A stretch of DNA of 64,000 nucleotides, taken from Przewalskia tangutica. Its lineage: Eukaryota; Streptophyta; Magnoliopsida; Solanales; Solanaceae. Of the stretch, positions 33,384-45,377 are shown in pieces. The notes beneath the pieces were generated by a model. It searched no databases, was not told where the DNA came from, and worked only from the letters and a program-made list of their open reading frames with translations. A program made the translations under genes and the position numbers. The DNA lies in NCBI GenBank assembly GCA_029844215.1, contig CM056723.1, positions 85,800,790-85,864,789 on the forward strand, written 5' to 3'. Within the stretch, counting starts at the first letter, position 1, and the number at the start of each line of letters is the position of its first letter.

Positions 33384-34129
33384 GCAAACTCAATGCCAAC
33401 CAATGGCCAAGATCAAGCCACGCAAGGCAAGTGTAAGGCCTTGATCAAGCCAAGTGCACCCTAACCCTACTCCACAAAACATTGCACCAAACAAGCCACA
33501 AAACAAGGCCAAAACAAGGCACAAAACAAGGAACCAATAGGCACAAACGTGAGCCAAAAAGATCGCCAAAACGTGAACCATTCGCTCACTCGACGCCCAC
33601 TGCTTCCAATGTGAGGGTGACACATGTCACCCTCCCGTTGGTCCCAAATGTTTCGTCTCTCGAAAAAATCCGCAAAAATACAAAACGACATAGCCGGAAT
33701 TTTCCCTACGAAAGTGTGGAAACGCTTTCGTCGGAAAACGACTTAGTCGCACTGCGGCCCAAATGTAACTTTGGCCAAGCCACGCAGGCGGGGTGACACG
33801 TGTCACCCTCCTATTGCCCTCAAAACGCTCTTCAAAAAAAATAACCACAATGGCCAAAATCTCGAAAACAAAGTGGGCCCTACAAAACCAGAATTTCTCA
33901 GTGGGCCCCACGTGACCATTTCCGAAAATAAAATCTCAAAATTCTAATATAATCTATGAAGTCCAAATACCAAATCTGGGAATCCAATTCCCATTAACGA
34001 ACCTTTTTCTTCACAAATAACCGGAAACTTTTCCGTCGAAAACTCACATCTTTCTTTCCTTTCAAAATTTCTGCCGTACACTCGTACGTACGTCCTCACA
34101 TACATACCCTGCAACTACGGGGTATAACA

Positions 34130-34615
34130 CAGGTCATGAAAGCCGGAAATAGTCGTATATTGTATTATAGAGTGACTCCAAAGATTAGAGGCCAGAATTG
34201 GTATGGAAGTTATGTATACTAGTATGAGTTGGAAGTACGGAAAGAGCGCGACCAGTAAGAAAGATAACAACCAAGTGTAAAGGAATAGAGCCTGAATCCA
34301 TAAGAACCTTTCGAGGTAACTACACCCGAGTGTGTGTGTGGAATGAGCGGGAATATGAGGTTTTCCCGGTGATGATACAGTCGTCAGACCCTAGTAGACC
34401 TAGTAGAGGGGATTATGACGGACTTTGAGGTCATTATAAGTATGGGCTGGTTGGCTTCGTGAGTGCCAAGGATGACATCTTAGTATAAAATTGTTATGTG
34501 GCCATGAGTGGCATATGTCGTAAGAAGGGTGTTGTATAAGGAGACTATGTCGCGTTTTAATTAGATTGGACTCCGAAAGAACATTCGAGGACGAATGTTT
34601 CTAAGGGGGAAAGAA
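34130..34615 (+). pseudogene. Internal region of element D, right part, with protease trace
   Basis: Begins by completing the FVDAF block cut by E: read through the CAGGT duplication, the frame continues VMKAGNSRILYYRV. At 34400-34480 TDFEVIISMGWLAS matches the DF.VI.GMDWLA hallmark of gypsy proteases, seen intact in B at 5300. Stops follow, and no RT, RNase H or integrase is present. It ends GAACATTCGAGGACGAATG then TTTCTAAGGGGGAAAGAA, the polypurine tract (34601-34615). D is thus a large internal-deletion copy with about 1.4 kb of interior. Confidence 0.7.
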
Positions 34616-36984
34616 TGTTACACCCCGTATTTACAGGACATGCTTTAAGAACGTACGTAAGAACTCGCAAGTGTTAAGATTTGAGACTTGTAAAAATTTA
34701 TCGGAATTGTGAAATTGTCGGAAAACGTAATATTGTGACGAATGGGAGGGCGACACTTGTCACCCCCCTTATTGATGCCTTGGACGAAAATAGGCATGGC
34801 CAAAATGGTCATTGACCATAGTCTTAAGATGACAAAGTCTTCCTATTAATGAGCTTGAGTTTCTTGACCAAAGTCAAAGGTCCCAAAAGTCTTGATATTT
34901 TATAAGAGATCATCCAAACCACCCAATTGTTTGCATCTTGACCCTACATTGCACTATATAATACTAGTAGTAGTAGACAAGCTTAAACACTTAGAAGAAT
35001 TTCACAAAAAATTGAAGAACCATAGCAAAGGCTCTCGGGTTCTAGCACAAAGAAAAGGAAAAAAAATTGTTTCTTGTCCATTTGACTCCACACTTTAAAC
35101 CAAGGTTCTTGAGGGTAGTGTAAACATATCTCAATAGAAAAATCTTGGAAAAAGATGGTTTACGGGTTAGTCGCAAAACGAAAACCTAATGGTCTTTCTA
35201 GGTTTTGTTTGGAGAATTGAAGGATAATTGTTGGTGTTGTTCTAAGGGTCTCAACAAGTGGATTGAAGTGTTTTGGAGAGGCTCTAAACTACTAGGGAGC
35301 GACTTCAGATTTGGAATTGGATTAAGAATCGTTAAGGTATAATCTTGTCTTTTAAAGGTGTTACAAGATTATATATTTATATTGTTGTTGTTAGCTTTAC
35401 TTGTTGCTAGCATGAAGTTGATATGTTGAAGTTATAAGTATTATGGAGTGCTTGTAGCTAAATCCGAAATGTTATATAAGCCACTTGAAAATTGGATTAC
35501 TAATTGGTCGTTTATTAGAAATCGTCGCATGTTACCTACTTAAAGATTATGGATTATTATAATCAAATCCGACTTGATATCATGTTATGCTACCAATTTG
35601 GATTGAAATGGAAATTGGATAAGAATTGGTATTGTTGAACTCAAGATGGCCGAATTTGTACTTGTAGTTTGTAATAGTTTGTTATTCATTTGTATTGGAC
35701 TACCTTCTATATTGTGGTGAGCCAATCAAATGTATGGTTATTTATTTGTATTGGACTACCTTATAGATTGTGGTGAGCCATTTGGGGCTGTTTGGTTATT
35801 GTATTCGGCCTTGAAAAGGGTGGCAAAGTAAGTAGAAACAAAGGAGGTGCTGTCCGATTTTCCGTAGAAGTTAGTGACTTGGCACTTAGGATATTCTACG
35901 TTTAAAGTAAGAGGTTAATGGACGTATTGTGGCCATTATAGGTTGAAGTACTAATTATAGCGTATCCTACTTGAAGGATGGAATAACTATCAAGATTGAA
36001 GTACTTTGGAGCATTTTGCTACGTGTCGATAATCGTCGCGAGGTATGTGAACCTCTTCCTTCCTTTGGCATGATTCTATGTATGGAATATACTTGTGGTA
36101 TCATTTCATGTTTCCTTCTACTCTTAGAAGTTAAGAGGTAGTTGGGTGATTTACTCTATGTAGAACTTTTCCTATCTTTGAGCATGACTAGTTGCACGTG
36201 TGTAGTACGGTGGACGTACAACACCTTGATATCCTTTACTAGTTTATTGAATGGCCAAGTCGGGTGAGTTAGGAGATTAACTCGCTTCTTTGAAAGTATA
36301 AAGGATGTCTTAAGTTTTATTTAAAGTTAAGGGACTTGAAGAGTTTTAAAGTATGTGATACTTGTTCCGCTTTTAGACGTATAAGTCCTCTGGATAGGAA
36401 ATTATATTTTTGGCTAAGGCATAAAGTGAATATAACGACTTTATGGGGAGTTGGTTATATTTGCTTTATGGAAAGATAAATGACTTGATTTTAGTAAAAA
36501 GGCAACTTGATTTTAAGGCATCAATTGCCTAAGGTTTTATAATAAAAGGAGTCACTCGATTTCTAAGGTTAAGAGACTAATTGTATTTTTGAAAGTTAAG
36601 AGAATTGATTTGAAAGTATATAATACTTGGTTTCAAAAAGTAGAAGTCTCTTGGTTACAAAAGGAAAAAGTTTTGTCTAAAACCATAAAGGGTTATAACG
36701 GCTTTATGGGAAGTTGGTTATAACGGCTTTATGGAAAGTTAGGAGAATGGTTTTCTCTAATAAAGTAATCAAAGAATTAACTTGTTTTAAGGAAGGACAA
36801 TGTGATTTAAAGGTATCACTTGCTTAAAGCTTTTATGTATGGGTCACTTGATTTAGAAGCCGAGAAATGTATTTCTAAAAGTATCGTGACTTATGTGAAA
36901 TGTACACAAGCCTGGATACTACGGGTGTTAGTATCTTGGGGTTTTACACAAAAAGGAGTCTCTTAAAAGAATGTACGTACGTAG

Positions 36985-37262
36985 TACTTTGCCCGTTTAA
37001 TTGAGAATAATTCTATGTGATGCCTTGATTAGTACTTTGGCTTGATAAATTGAGAATTTGTCTAAGTGTGCCTTGATTAGTACTTTGGCTTGATTTATTG
37101 GGAATTTGTCTAAGTATGCCCTGATAAGTACTTTGGCTTGTTAAATGAGAATTATTCTATTTTGTGCCCTGATAAGTACTTTGGCTTGTTAAATGAGAAT
37201 TATTCTATGTGTGCCTTGATAAGTACTTTGGCTTGGTTAATTGAGAATTAGCCTATATGTGC
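36985..37262 (+). repeat. 47-bp minisatellite in 3' LTR of D, 6 copies
   Basis: One unit more than the 5' LTR. The extra unit (AAGTACTTTGGCTTGTTAAA with ATTCTATTTTGTGCC) looks like a duplicate of its right neighbour. Confidence 0.92.
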
Positions 37263-37479
37263 TGGTGATAGCCTTTGAGTGCGAGTATTATGTTTTATTA
37301 CGTTGCCGTGACTCTCGGTTGGAGGGCCGGCTGTCTTGTTGTAAGTTACTTGGACGTACCGACAGTGATGTGGGATTCCACGGGTATGCTTCCGTTATTT
37401 GTAGTACTTGGGTTAAATTCCCGGATTTTTATAAAAGACATGGTAGTGCTTATGTCTTGTTTGATGGTCGGTCGAGATA

Positions 37480-37785
37480 GGGTAAGAGTATAAATGAGGG
37501 GCAAGCCCCAAGACGTTATACCACCTTCTCCAGGGTAAGAGTATAAGTGAGGGGTAAACCCCCAAGACGTTGTACCACCTGCTTTATGTGTTGTTTGACG
37601 ACCGGTCGAGATAGGGTAAGAGTATAAATGAGGGGCAAGCCCCAAGACGTTATACCACCTTCTCCAGGGTAAGAGTATAAATGAGGGGCAAGCCCCAAGA
37701 CGTTATACCCCCTGCTTTACCACCTTCTCCAGGGTAAGAGTATAAATGAGGGGTAACCCCCAAGACGTTATACCACCTGCTTTGA
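37480..37785 (+). repeat. ~53-bp repeats in 3' LTR of D, 5 copies
   Basis: Same GGGTAAGAGTATAAATGAGG units and the same order as at 22836-23140. Confidence 0.9.
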
Positions 37786-37829
37786 TTGATATTATGGGCG
37801 TGAGACCCGTGGTTATATTTTACACCTAT

Positions 37830-38080
37830 ACCGCCGACGATGATGTAGGATTCTCGCAGAGATATATATATGTATTGTGTATGTGTCGCGACGGTGGTGG
37901 GATGCCACGCGCGTCACATGGTTATATTTGACACTTATACCGCTTTCAGTGATGTGATTCCACGCGGGAGATATATATATGTATTGTGTATGTGTACGCC
38001 GACAGTGAGGTGGGATGCCACGGGCGCGTCACATGGTTATATTTGACACTTATAGTTGTCGGCAGTGATGGGGGATTCCA
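37830..38080 (+). repeat. ~115-bp repeats in 3' LTR of D, 2 copies plus a partial
   Basis: Same unit as 23196-23565 but one copy shorter. The first copies are also eroded at CAG/GGGC spots. Confidence 0.85.
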
Positions 38081-40704
38081 CGGCCACCCTTTGTTATTTT
38101 GTGTGACTTGATCGCGTCCTGAATTGGGCCGGATAGTATATGCGTCCCTCCATAAAGGGCCGGATTGTGTTATGAAAGATAAGTAAGTTATATGGTAATG
38201 AACTTAATGATTTTCCTAATCATGTACATAAGAATGTGACTATAACTTTTATTGAAAATGGGAAAAGATAATAAGCTACGATTAAGTTCATAAGTGGTAA
38301 TGACACGGCAGATCCGTATGTACTTTTTATACTTGTCCTCGTCATTCTTTTGTACTGATTATTGTTACACCGTATTTACAGGACACGCTTAAGAACGCAC
38401 GTAAGAACTCGCAAGTGTTAAGATTTGAGACTTGTAAAAATTTATCTAATTGTGAAATTATCGGAAACGCATTATTGATTGAATGGGAGGCGACACGTGT
38501 CACCCCCTTGTTGTTACCTCGACGAAAATGTCATGGGCAAAATGGTCATTGACCATAGTCTTGGATGACTAAGTCTTGCAAGTAGCAAGCTTGACATGTT
38601 TGACTTAAGTCAATGGGACCACTTGCTTGATATTTAATAAGACCCCATCCTAGCCACCCAATTGTGCACATCTCAACCCTCCATGTTGCTATTTAATACT
38701 ACTAGTAGTGAGACTAGTTCCACACTTAGCCTAAATTACAAAAAATTGGATGAACAAGCTAGGAGGCTCTCGGGTTCATGCCCTCTTGAAAGGGAAAAAT
38801 TTGTGTTTCTTGTCCAATAAGCTCCACACTTTAAACCAAGGTTCATGAGGGTATTGTGAGTGTATCTCAATAGAAAAATCTCGGAAAAAGAGAGTTTTCG
38901 GGTTAGTCGCAAAGCGAAAACCTAGTTGTCTTTCTAGGTTTTGGATTGGAAGTTTGAAGGAAAGTTGTTGGGATTGTTCTAAGGGTCTCAAGTAGCGGAT
39001 TGAGGTGTCTTGAAGAGTCTCTAAGTTGCTAAGGAGCGACTTCGGATTTGGAGTTGGATTGAGATTCGTTGAGGTATAATCTTGTCTCTTAATAGTGTTA
39101 CAAGATTATATATATTTTATTGTTGTTAGCTTTACTTGTTGCTAGCATGAAGTATATGTGTTAAAGTTTATAAGGATTATGGATCGATTGTAGCCTTGAA
39201 AATCCGATATGTAAAGTAGGTCATGTTAAGGTGGATTACAATTTGGTCGTTATTAGAATCGTCGCATGTTAATTATTTGGAGATTATAGTAGTTATAATC
39301 AATTACGACTTGATATCATGTTATGCTAACAACTTGGATTGAATTGGTAATTGGATAAGAATTGGTATGGTTGAACTCAAGGTGGCCGAATTTGGACTTT
39401 TAGTTTGTTATTCATTTGTATTGGACTACTTTCTAAATTGTGAGCCAATTGGGGCTGTTTAGTTATTCATTTGTATTGGACTACCTTCTATATTGTTGTG
39501 AGCCAATTGGGGCTGTTTGGTTATTGTATTTCGGCCTTGAAAAAGGTGGCAAAGTAAGTAGAAACAAAGGAGGTGCTGTCCGATTTTCCGTAGAATTTAG
39601 TGACTTAGCACTTAGAATATTCTACGTTTGAAATAAGAGGTTAATGGACGTATGTGACCATTATAGGTTGAAGTACTAAGTATAGCGTATCCTACTTGAA
39701 GAATGAAATAGCTCAAGGTTGAAGTACTTTGGAGCATTTTGCTACTTGTCGACAATCATCGCGAGGTATGTGAACCTCTTCCGTCCTTTGGCATGATTCT
39801 ATGTATGGAATATACATGTGGTATCATTTCACGTTTCCTGTTACTCTTAGAAGTTAAGAGGTAGTTGTGTGATCTACTCTATGTAGAACTTTTCCTATCT
39901 TTGAGCATGACTTGTTGCACGACGATGTAGTACTGAGACGTACGACACCTTGATATCCCTTACTAGTTTTATGAATAGCCAAGCTGGGTGAGTTATGAGA
40001 TTAACTCACTTCTTTGAAAGTATTAAGGATGTCTAATGTTGTATTAAAGTTTAGGGACTTGAAGAGTGTTAAAGTATATGATACTTGTTCCGTGTTAAAC
40101 GTATAAGTCCCTTGGATAGGAAATTGTTTATGGCTAAGGAATAAAGTGAATATAACGGCTTTATGGGAAGTTAGTTATATTTGCTTTATGGAAAGATAAA
40201 TGACTTGATTTTAGTGAAAAGGCAACTTGTTTTTAAGGCATCAATTGCCTAAGGTTTTATAATAAAATGAGTCACTTGTTTCCTAAAGGTTAAGAGACTA
40301 ATTGTATTTTTTTTTAAAGTTATGAGAATTGATTTGAAAGTATATAATACTTGGTTTCAAAAAAGTAGAAGTCTTTTGGTTATAAAAGGAACGTATTGGT
40401 CTAAACCATAAAGGGTTATAACGACTTTATGGGAAGTTGGTTATAACGGCTTTTATGGAAGGTTAAGAGAATGGTTTTCTCTAATAAGTAATAAAAGAAT
40501 TAACTTGTGTTAAGGAAGGGCAAATTGTTTTAAAGGTACCAATTGCTTAAGGTTGTTAATAAAGAAGTCACTTGATTTAGAAGCCGGAAATTGTATTTCT
40601 AAAAAGGTATTGTGACTTGTCTTGAAATGGTGGATAGGACTTGATACTACGGTGGTTAGTATCGGGGAAGTTTTATTTGGAAAGGAGTCTTTTGAAAAGA
40701 ATGT

Positions 40705-40860
40705 ACGTACGTAGTACTTTGGCTTGTTAAATGAGAATTATTCTATTTGTGCCTTGTTTAGTACTTTGGCTTGATTAATTGAGAATTAGTCTAAGTGTGC
40801 CTTGATAAGTACTTTGGCTTGTTAATTGAGAATTAGCCTATGTGTGCTGGTGATAGCCTT
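40705..40860 (+). repeat. 47-bp minisatellite in LTR F, 3 copies
   Basis: AGTACTTTGGCTTG-type unit, homologous to D and H. This is the lowest copy number of the four LTRs. Confidence 0.9.
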
Positions 40861-41213
40861 TGAGTGCAAGTATTATGTTTTATTACGTTGCCGCGACTCT
40901 CGAGGCCTACTGTCTTGTTGTAAGTACTTGGACATACCGACGTGATGTGGGATTCCACGTATGCTTCCGTTAATTGTAGTACTTGGGTTAAATTTCGGAT
41001 TTTTATAAAAAGACATGTTAGTGCCTTAGGTAAACTAAAATGAGAGTGTATATGAACAAGAATAGTAAGAAGTTAGGGATTTCTTAACTTGCTTATATAT
41101 TGTATGATAAGCGGTAGTGCTTATGATATGTGTGCTAGCGGATTTGTGCTAGTGGTATATTATTCGTCATGGTCATTCCCGGGTTTGTGGCATTGCATAT
41201 TTCGTGGATTTGC

Positions 41214-41450
41214 TACCCACGATGCGAGAATACCTCGCGAGTCCGTAGGGCTTACGCGGTGAAATAGTCCCACGCGGGCGTCCGAATTTACGCGAGAATA
41301 CCTCGTGCGAGTCAGGCGGCTTACGCGGTGAAATAGTCCCATGCGAGGAATACCTCATGCGAGTCCGTAGGGGCTTACGCGGGTGAAATAGTCCCATGCG
41401 AGGAATGCCTCATGCGGTCCACGCGATCTACGCGGTGAAATAGTCCGGAA
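41214..41450 (+). repeat. ~60-bp repeats in LTR F, about 4 copies
   Basis: GAATACCTCGTGCGAGTC and GCTTACGCGGTGAAATAGTC recur about every 55-60 bp. LTR H has the related block on the minus strand (47073-47335). Confidence 0.88.
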
Positions 41451-42075
41451 ATAGATTGCTTAATGATACTGCGGGCGGATGGTCCTGCTTTGATCGTGAG
41501 CTTTTCCTACTTTATATTGTAAGTATACCCCTATTTACTCTCATTGTTAGTAAGGCACAGTGTACTGTTAATTGAGTTATCATACATGTCTCCAGTTTTA
41601 CACGCTTGATATTAGTGTGACTTAATCGCGTCCCGTATCGGGTCGGTAGTAATGTGCCTCTTCTTGGCGGCCGGATTATACGTATAAAAGATAAGTAGGT
41701 TATATAGAAATGAACTTAATGATTTTTCCTATTCATGTGCGTAAGAATGTGGCTATAACCTTTATGGAAAATGGGAAAAGATATTGATGTGAAATTAAGT
41801 TCATAAGTGGTAATGACACGGCAAGATCCGTATGTACTTTTATATCGTCCTTGTAATTCTTTTGTACGCTTATGATTTGTTTATCAGACGTTATTTCTGC
41901 TCCATATTAAACTGTTGTTATCGACCCTTCGGGCCGCGTTCATGCCCGCAGTTTTAGGTACCAGTTGGTGATCCTCGCTCTTGATCTCGGTTCGCTTTGA
42001 GAAAGCCCCATTTGCTCGGAGGCTTAGCTCGTGCGTTTTTCCTCGAGGTAGTAGATTTATGTATATTCAGGGGTA

Positions 42076-42096
42076 TGGCGGGGCCCTGTCCCGCCA
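42076..42096 (+). promoter_or_regulatory. Conserved GC-rich hairpin in LTR F
   Basis: Arms TGGCGGG and CCCGCCA pair perfectly around the 7-nt loop GCCCTGT, always after TATTC.GGGGTA. The same hairpin occurs in D (42560-42580), with a compatible G-T pair in G and J, and more degraded in A, E, H and I. Element A is inserted in it in LTR B. It lies in the 3' part of the LTR; the role is unknown. Confidence 0.7.
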
Positions 42097-42341
42097 CAGT
42101 TGTTATGTTAAAAATTCTTAGAGGTCTGTAGTCACGTATTGTGGGTCAGTTTGTAAAGGAAATGAGGCAACTGCTTCGGTTGTATATATTATGTCCAGGA
42201 AGGTAGCCCTATCGGCTAACCTGTTATTTTACTTCTGTTGTTTATTTTTAAAGTTTCATGTATGTTCCGCTGATTTTCTCCGATGTATACTGTAAGGTGC
42301 CTGTGTAGTGGCACCTGGCCGCGCCCGGGTCGGTCGTGATA

Positions 42342-42802
42342 GCTATGATCTGCTTATCAGACGTTATTTACGTTCCATATTCTGCACTGTTGATCGACTT
42401 CTTCTGGGCCGCGTTCATGCCCGCAGGTTTTAGGTACCCATGTTGGTGATCCTTGCTCATAGGATCTCGGTTCAGTTTTGAGAAAAGCTCCATTTGCTCC
42501 AGAGGCTTATCTCTTATACGGTTTCCCTGAGGTAGTAGATTCATGTATATTCAGGGGTATGGCGGGGCCCTGTCCCGCCACAGTTGTTCAGTTGTTATTC
42601 CTGCAGGTGCGTATTCACATACGTGGTCACCGTAAGAACCGAGTTGTACTTTGATTATGTTATATTATGGAAGCGGCCCGATCGGCTAGCTCGTGGACGC
42701 TTTTATTTACACGTGTTTATGTTGTGTATGTTCCGCCGCTATTCTCCGATGTATACGAACGGTGCCTGTAGGCACCGGGCCGCGCCCGGTCGGATCGTGA
42801 CA
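42342..42802 (+). mobile_element. 3' LTR of element D, right end
   Basis: Resumes D's LTR at TATGATC...TCAGACGTTATTTACG and ends CGGATCGTGACA. CAATC follows at once, the right target duplication of D. Confidence 0.9.
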
Positions 42803-42807
42803 CAATC
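42803..42807. repeat. Target-site duplication of element D (right)
   Basis: CAATC, identical to 20015-20019. Confidence 0.92.
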
Positions 42808-42860
42808 AATGGCCAAGATTAAGCCAAGTGGTGGGCAAGTGTAGGGTGAGGATTTGGACA
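42808..42860 (-). mobile_element. 3' LTR fragment of element G, U3 piece
   Basis: AATGGCCAAGATTAAGCCAAG continues the U3 begun at 19054-20019; compare E at 33400 and B at 8850. It stops after about 60 bp and passes straight into internal sequence. No LTR start and no polypurine tract are present, so a deletion fused U3 to the interior. Confidence 0.7.
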
Positions 42861-43280
42861 AGTGTTGGCGGGACCACCTCGAACTGACCCCACCACAAAA
42901 CAGGCCGCGGGTTGACCCGCGAATGGTCCTCAACCCGACCCGCTATCGTGCCAAACACTTGTTCCCCCGATCCGGAACAATCTCAAAAATCAAGTCACGA
43001 AAACCTAGTGGTCTTCTTAGCTCGACTACCCTCTCATTTTATACCACTCAGGGACTTATCACGCAAATATATCCCACGTATACAATGCACCCCGACAAAA
43101 GTCAACATAAACATAGATCTTTCTCAAGATGGCCTCGCATCTAAGGTCTCTACGTAAAAACTCTAAGGCTTACACTTTCCCTGCCCCCAAACTTACCCTT
43201 CTAACTAACCATTTTAACATAATGCTATCTGAACATAATACTTAACACTTCACCATAATATCAACGCATACTAATCTCTG
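42861..43280 (-). other. Post-gag region of element G
   Basis: Non-coding on the minus strand. It holds GGGTCGGGTTGAGGACCATT and GCGGGTCAACCCGCGG, also seen in I (55640-55680) and E (29045-29100). The inner palindrome CGCGGGTTGACCCGCG is conserved in part. No pol is present. Confidence 0.65.
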
Positions 43281-44528
43281 AGGGTAAGAATATACCGCAC
43301 CATCCGCTCCACTCTAATCATAGGCCGCACTGCAGGCGCATACCGTAGGCGATGATCCCGCCATCGACCTTGAGGTCGCTGGCCATTCCGCTTGTACCCT
43401 CCTATAAGCACGCCTCTCGTCACATGGCCCTCGCCGCCGCAGTGTGAAACAAGCACCGATGAAGACGACATTCCCGGATGACGCTTGCCACATCGTGCAC
43501 CGGCGGGACATGAATCTGGCCGCTAGAACCCGTATATCTCAGAACCCGAAGCCCGAGCTCGACCAGCCCCGAATACCCGAACGCCCCAAGATCGCGGAGG
43601 ACCACTGCATCCGCAGAGGTACATAACTAGCTCACGAGGCGGTCCGCCTCGAAAGTTACCAAAGGACCTGCTATCTCCGCCTCTTCGCTGATCTCGGCCA
43701 TTCCGTCGACCTCTCCGCCTCACATCCCGGCATAAGCTCGCATGCGGCAATGTCCATGCCCGATCAAGAGCTACACGAACAAGCTCGCTAAGTAGTCATC
43801 GAGCGGTGGCGTAACGGTGCACTCGCCCTCCATGCCGCTACCAATGCGGGACGCATCGAGCTAATGAGTCAAACTCACATTGTACTCGAACCAGACGCCC
43901 GGTCTGCCTCAACGTCAAAAATCTGTCGGCCCAAGCCCTTCTCATCTGTGGAGGCAAGAAGTGTGCGAGAAATGCCCCTGAGAACTCGTCCCATACGGCT
44001 GGTAGTGCATACTCTCCCCGGGACAACTCCCATGAATCAAACCCGATCGCAAAGATCACGCACCGACGCGAACCTAAGACCACCGACTCGGTCTCCAAGC
44101 CTTGATCACTCATGATCCGTCAGAATCGCCGAATGAACTCCTGCGATCATCCTCGTGCCTCGACCAGTAACTCAAGCGGGCTACAACTCGTAAAGTCCGT
44201 AGCCTCAAACTATCTCGATCTCGGTGAACCATGGGTACTATCGAACTGGACCGCCAGATCCAAATATCCTCATGCCTTGCTACTATCACCGCCAATAATC
44301 GGGCCATCTCCTTGTAACCCATCTCCTCTCGCTGTGCCGTGGGACCGAGGCTCGTGTATGTGGTCTCAGCAGCCACTGCTGCGGCTCTAAACTTTGATGG
44401 GGCTGGCGGCGCCGCAAAACTCGCCGTCTGAAGCACTATCTCAGGTAATGACCGCTCTCGCTCGTATCCTCTGCTCTACTCGCAGCCTCCTCTCGCTTCC
44501 TCGCTTCTCGCTCGTTGCGCGGAGGCAT
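43280..44528 (-). pseudogene. gag remnant of element G (minus strand)
   Basis: The best-preserved gag in the window. The start ATGCCTCCGCG is on the minus strand at 44528. The frame at 43838-44113 reads EFSGAFLAHFLPPQMRRAW, then FLTLRQ and EFDSLAR, the core of the retrotransposon gag family. Near 43395-43456 the frame reads CGGEGHVTRG, a zinc-knuckle fragment (CxxCxxxGHxxxxC type). Frameshifts divide it into at least four pieces. It is followed by non-coding sequence and a deletion into U3, with no pol. Confidence 0.85.
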
Positions 44529-44637
44529 AACTGGTACAAAAGAATACGTCAGAGGGGTCCAACTTATAACAGAGCTCTAAGGCACGATCCCAGAATGAGA
44601 AGAATAGAAACCAATCCTAAATGTCCTGCAGCCTCCT

Positions 44638-44671
44638 GATTATAGATGTGGTGCACCACACACCGATAATC
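44638..44671 (-). ncRNA. Leader stem-loop of element G with GTGCAC loop
   Basis: On the minus strand GATTATCGGTGTG faces CACATCTATAATC with loop TGGTGCAC. The stem has one mismatch and one G-U. The differences from E keep the pairing. Confidence 0.65.
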
Positions 44672-44717
44672 AAGACTCTACTAGACACGGTCTGTAGACA
44701 CTTTCCGAGGATTAACT

Positions 44718-44729
44718 GCTCTGATACCA
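44718..44729 (-). promoter_or_regulatory. Primer-binding site of element G, perfect tRNA-iMet match
   Basis: TGGTATCAGAGC on the minus strand, 4 bp from the LTR end at 44734. It is the only copy in the window with all 12 canonical bases, and it shows that the CAG is the ancestral form. Confidence 0.88.
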
Positions 44730-45377
44730 CTTTTGTCACGATCCGTTCCGGTCCCGTGACTGGTGCCCTACCCCGGGCACCCTAGTGATACAACATCAGA
44801 GAAAAACCAGCGGAAATAAAACATAAACATGAAACAAGAGATACGATAAATAAACAGGCCAACCAAAGCGGTTTGCCGTATATATATACATAAAAACCCG
44901 ACGCTTATCCTTTTTACAAATTCGCCACAACAGCGATTACTCTGCACTTAAGAAATTGACAACAACTATGACGGGACAGGGCCCCGCCATACCCCGAATG
45001 TACAAGAACCTGCACTCGGTGGTAACATACGAAAGATAAGCCTCAGAAGAAACGGGGCTTCCTAACACGAACTGTGATCCTATGGCGAGGATCCACAACC
45101 GATGTACCTCTACTGCGGCATGACGCGGCCCGGCGAGGTCGATAACAGTACCAAGTATGTGAAATCGAAAAATCAGTAAATGAAATCATAACGATGCATA
45201 TAAAACAGGAGGCATGTATGATAACAAAGATATTGTTCACAATATAATAGTAGTCATGTCAAGTCATGGACTCACGCCTCAAAGTCATCCCTCATGCCCG
45301 TGGAACTCCTTCCTCACTGCCGGCAGTCTAGGTATAGGTCATGTGATACGTGTAACATGTCTCGGCCCATCTCATGG

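Larger units (their letters stand above)
30661..34129 (-). mobile_element. 5' LTR of element E (3.5 kb, minus strand)
   Basis: On the minus strand it starts TGTTATACCCCGTAGTTGCAG and ends GGGCGTTACA. It is collinear with 25236-28677. The TATA box is at 33376-33383, the repeats at 31364-31570 and the palindromes at 33616 and 33792. After it the interior of D resumes. Confidence 0.9.
34616..38362 (+). mobile_element. 3' LTR of element D, left part
   Basis: Starts TGTTACACCCCGTATTTACAGG and follows the 5' LTR base by base. It differs mainly in repeat copy number: 6 instead of 5 units of 47 bp, and one fewer of the ~120-bp units. It is broken at 38362 by solo LTR F and resumes at 42342. Confidence 0.92.
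38363..42341 (+). mobile_element. Solo LTR F (4.0 kb), inserted in D's 3' LTR
   Basis: Starts TGTTACACCGTATTTACAGG and ends GGTCGGTCGTGATA (last C of the usual GACA read as T). It is related to LTR D along its whole length but clearly diverged. It lacks the 53-bp and 120-bp repeats and has a different minisatellite at 41214-41450. No second copy or interior flanks it. Flanking 5-mers ATTAT (38358) and GCTAT (42342) match at 3 of 5 positions. It likely formed by LTR-LTR recombination. Confidence 0.85.
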
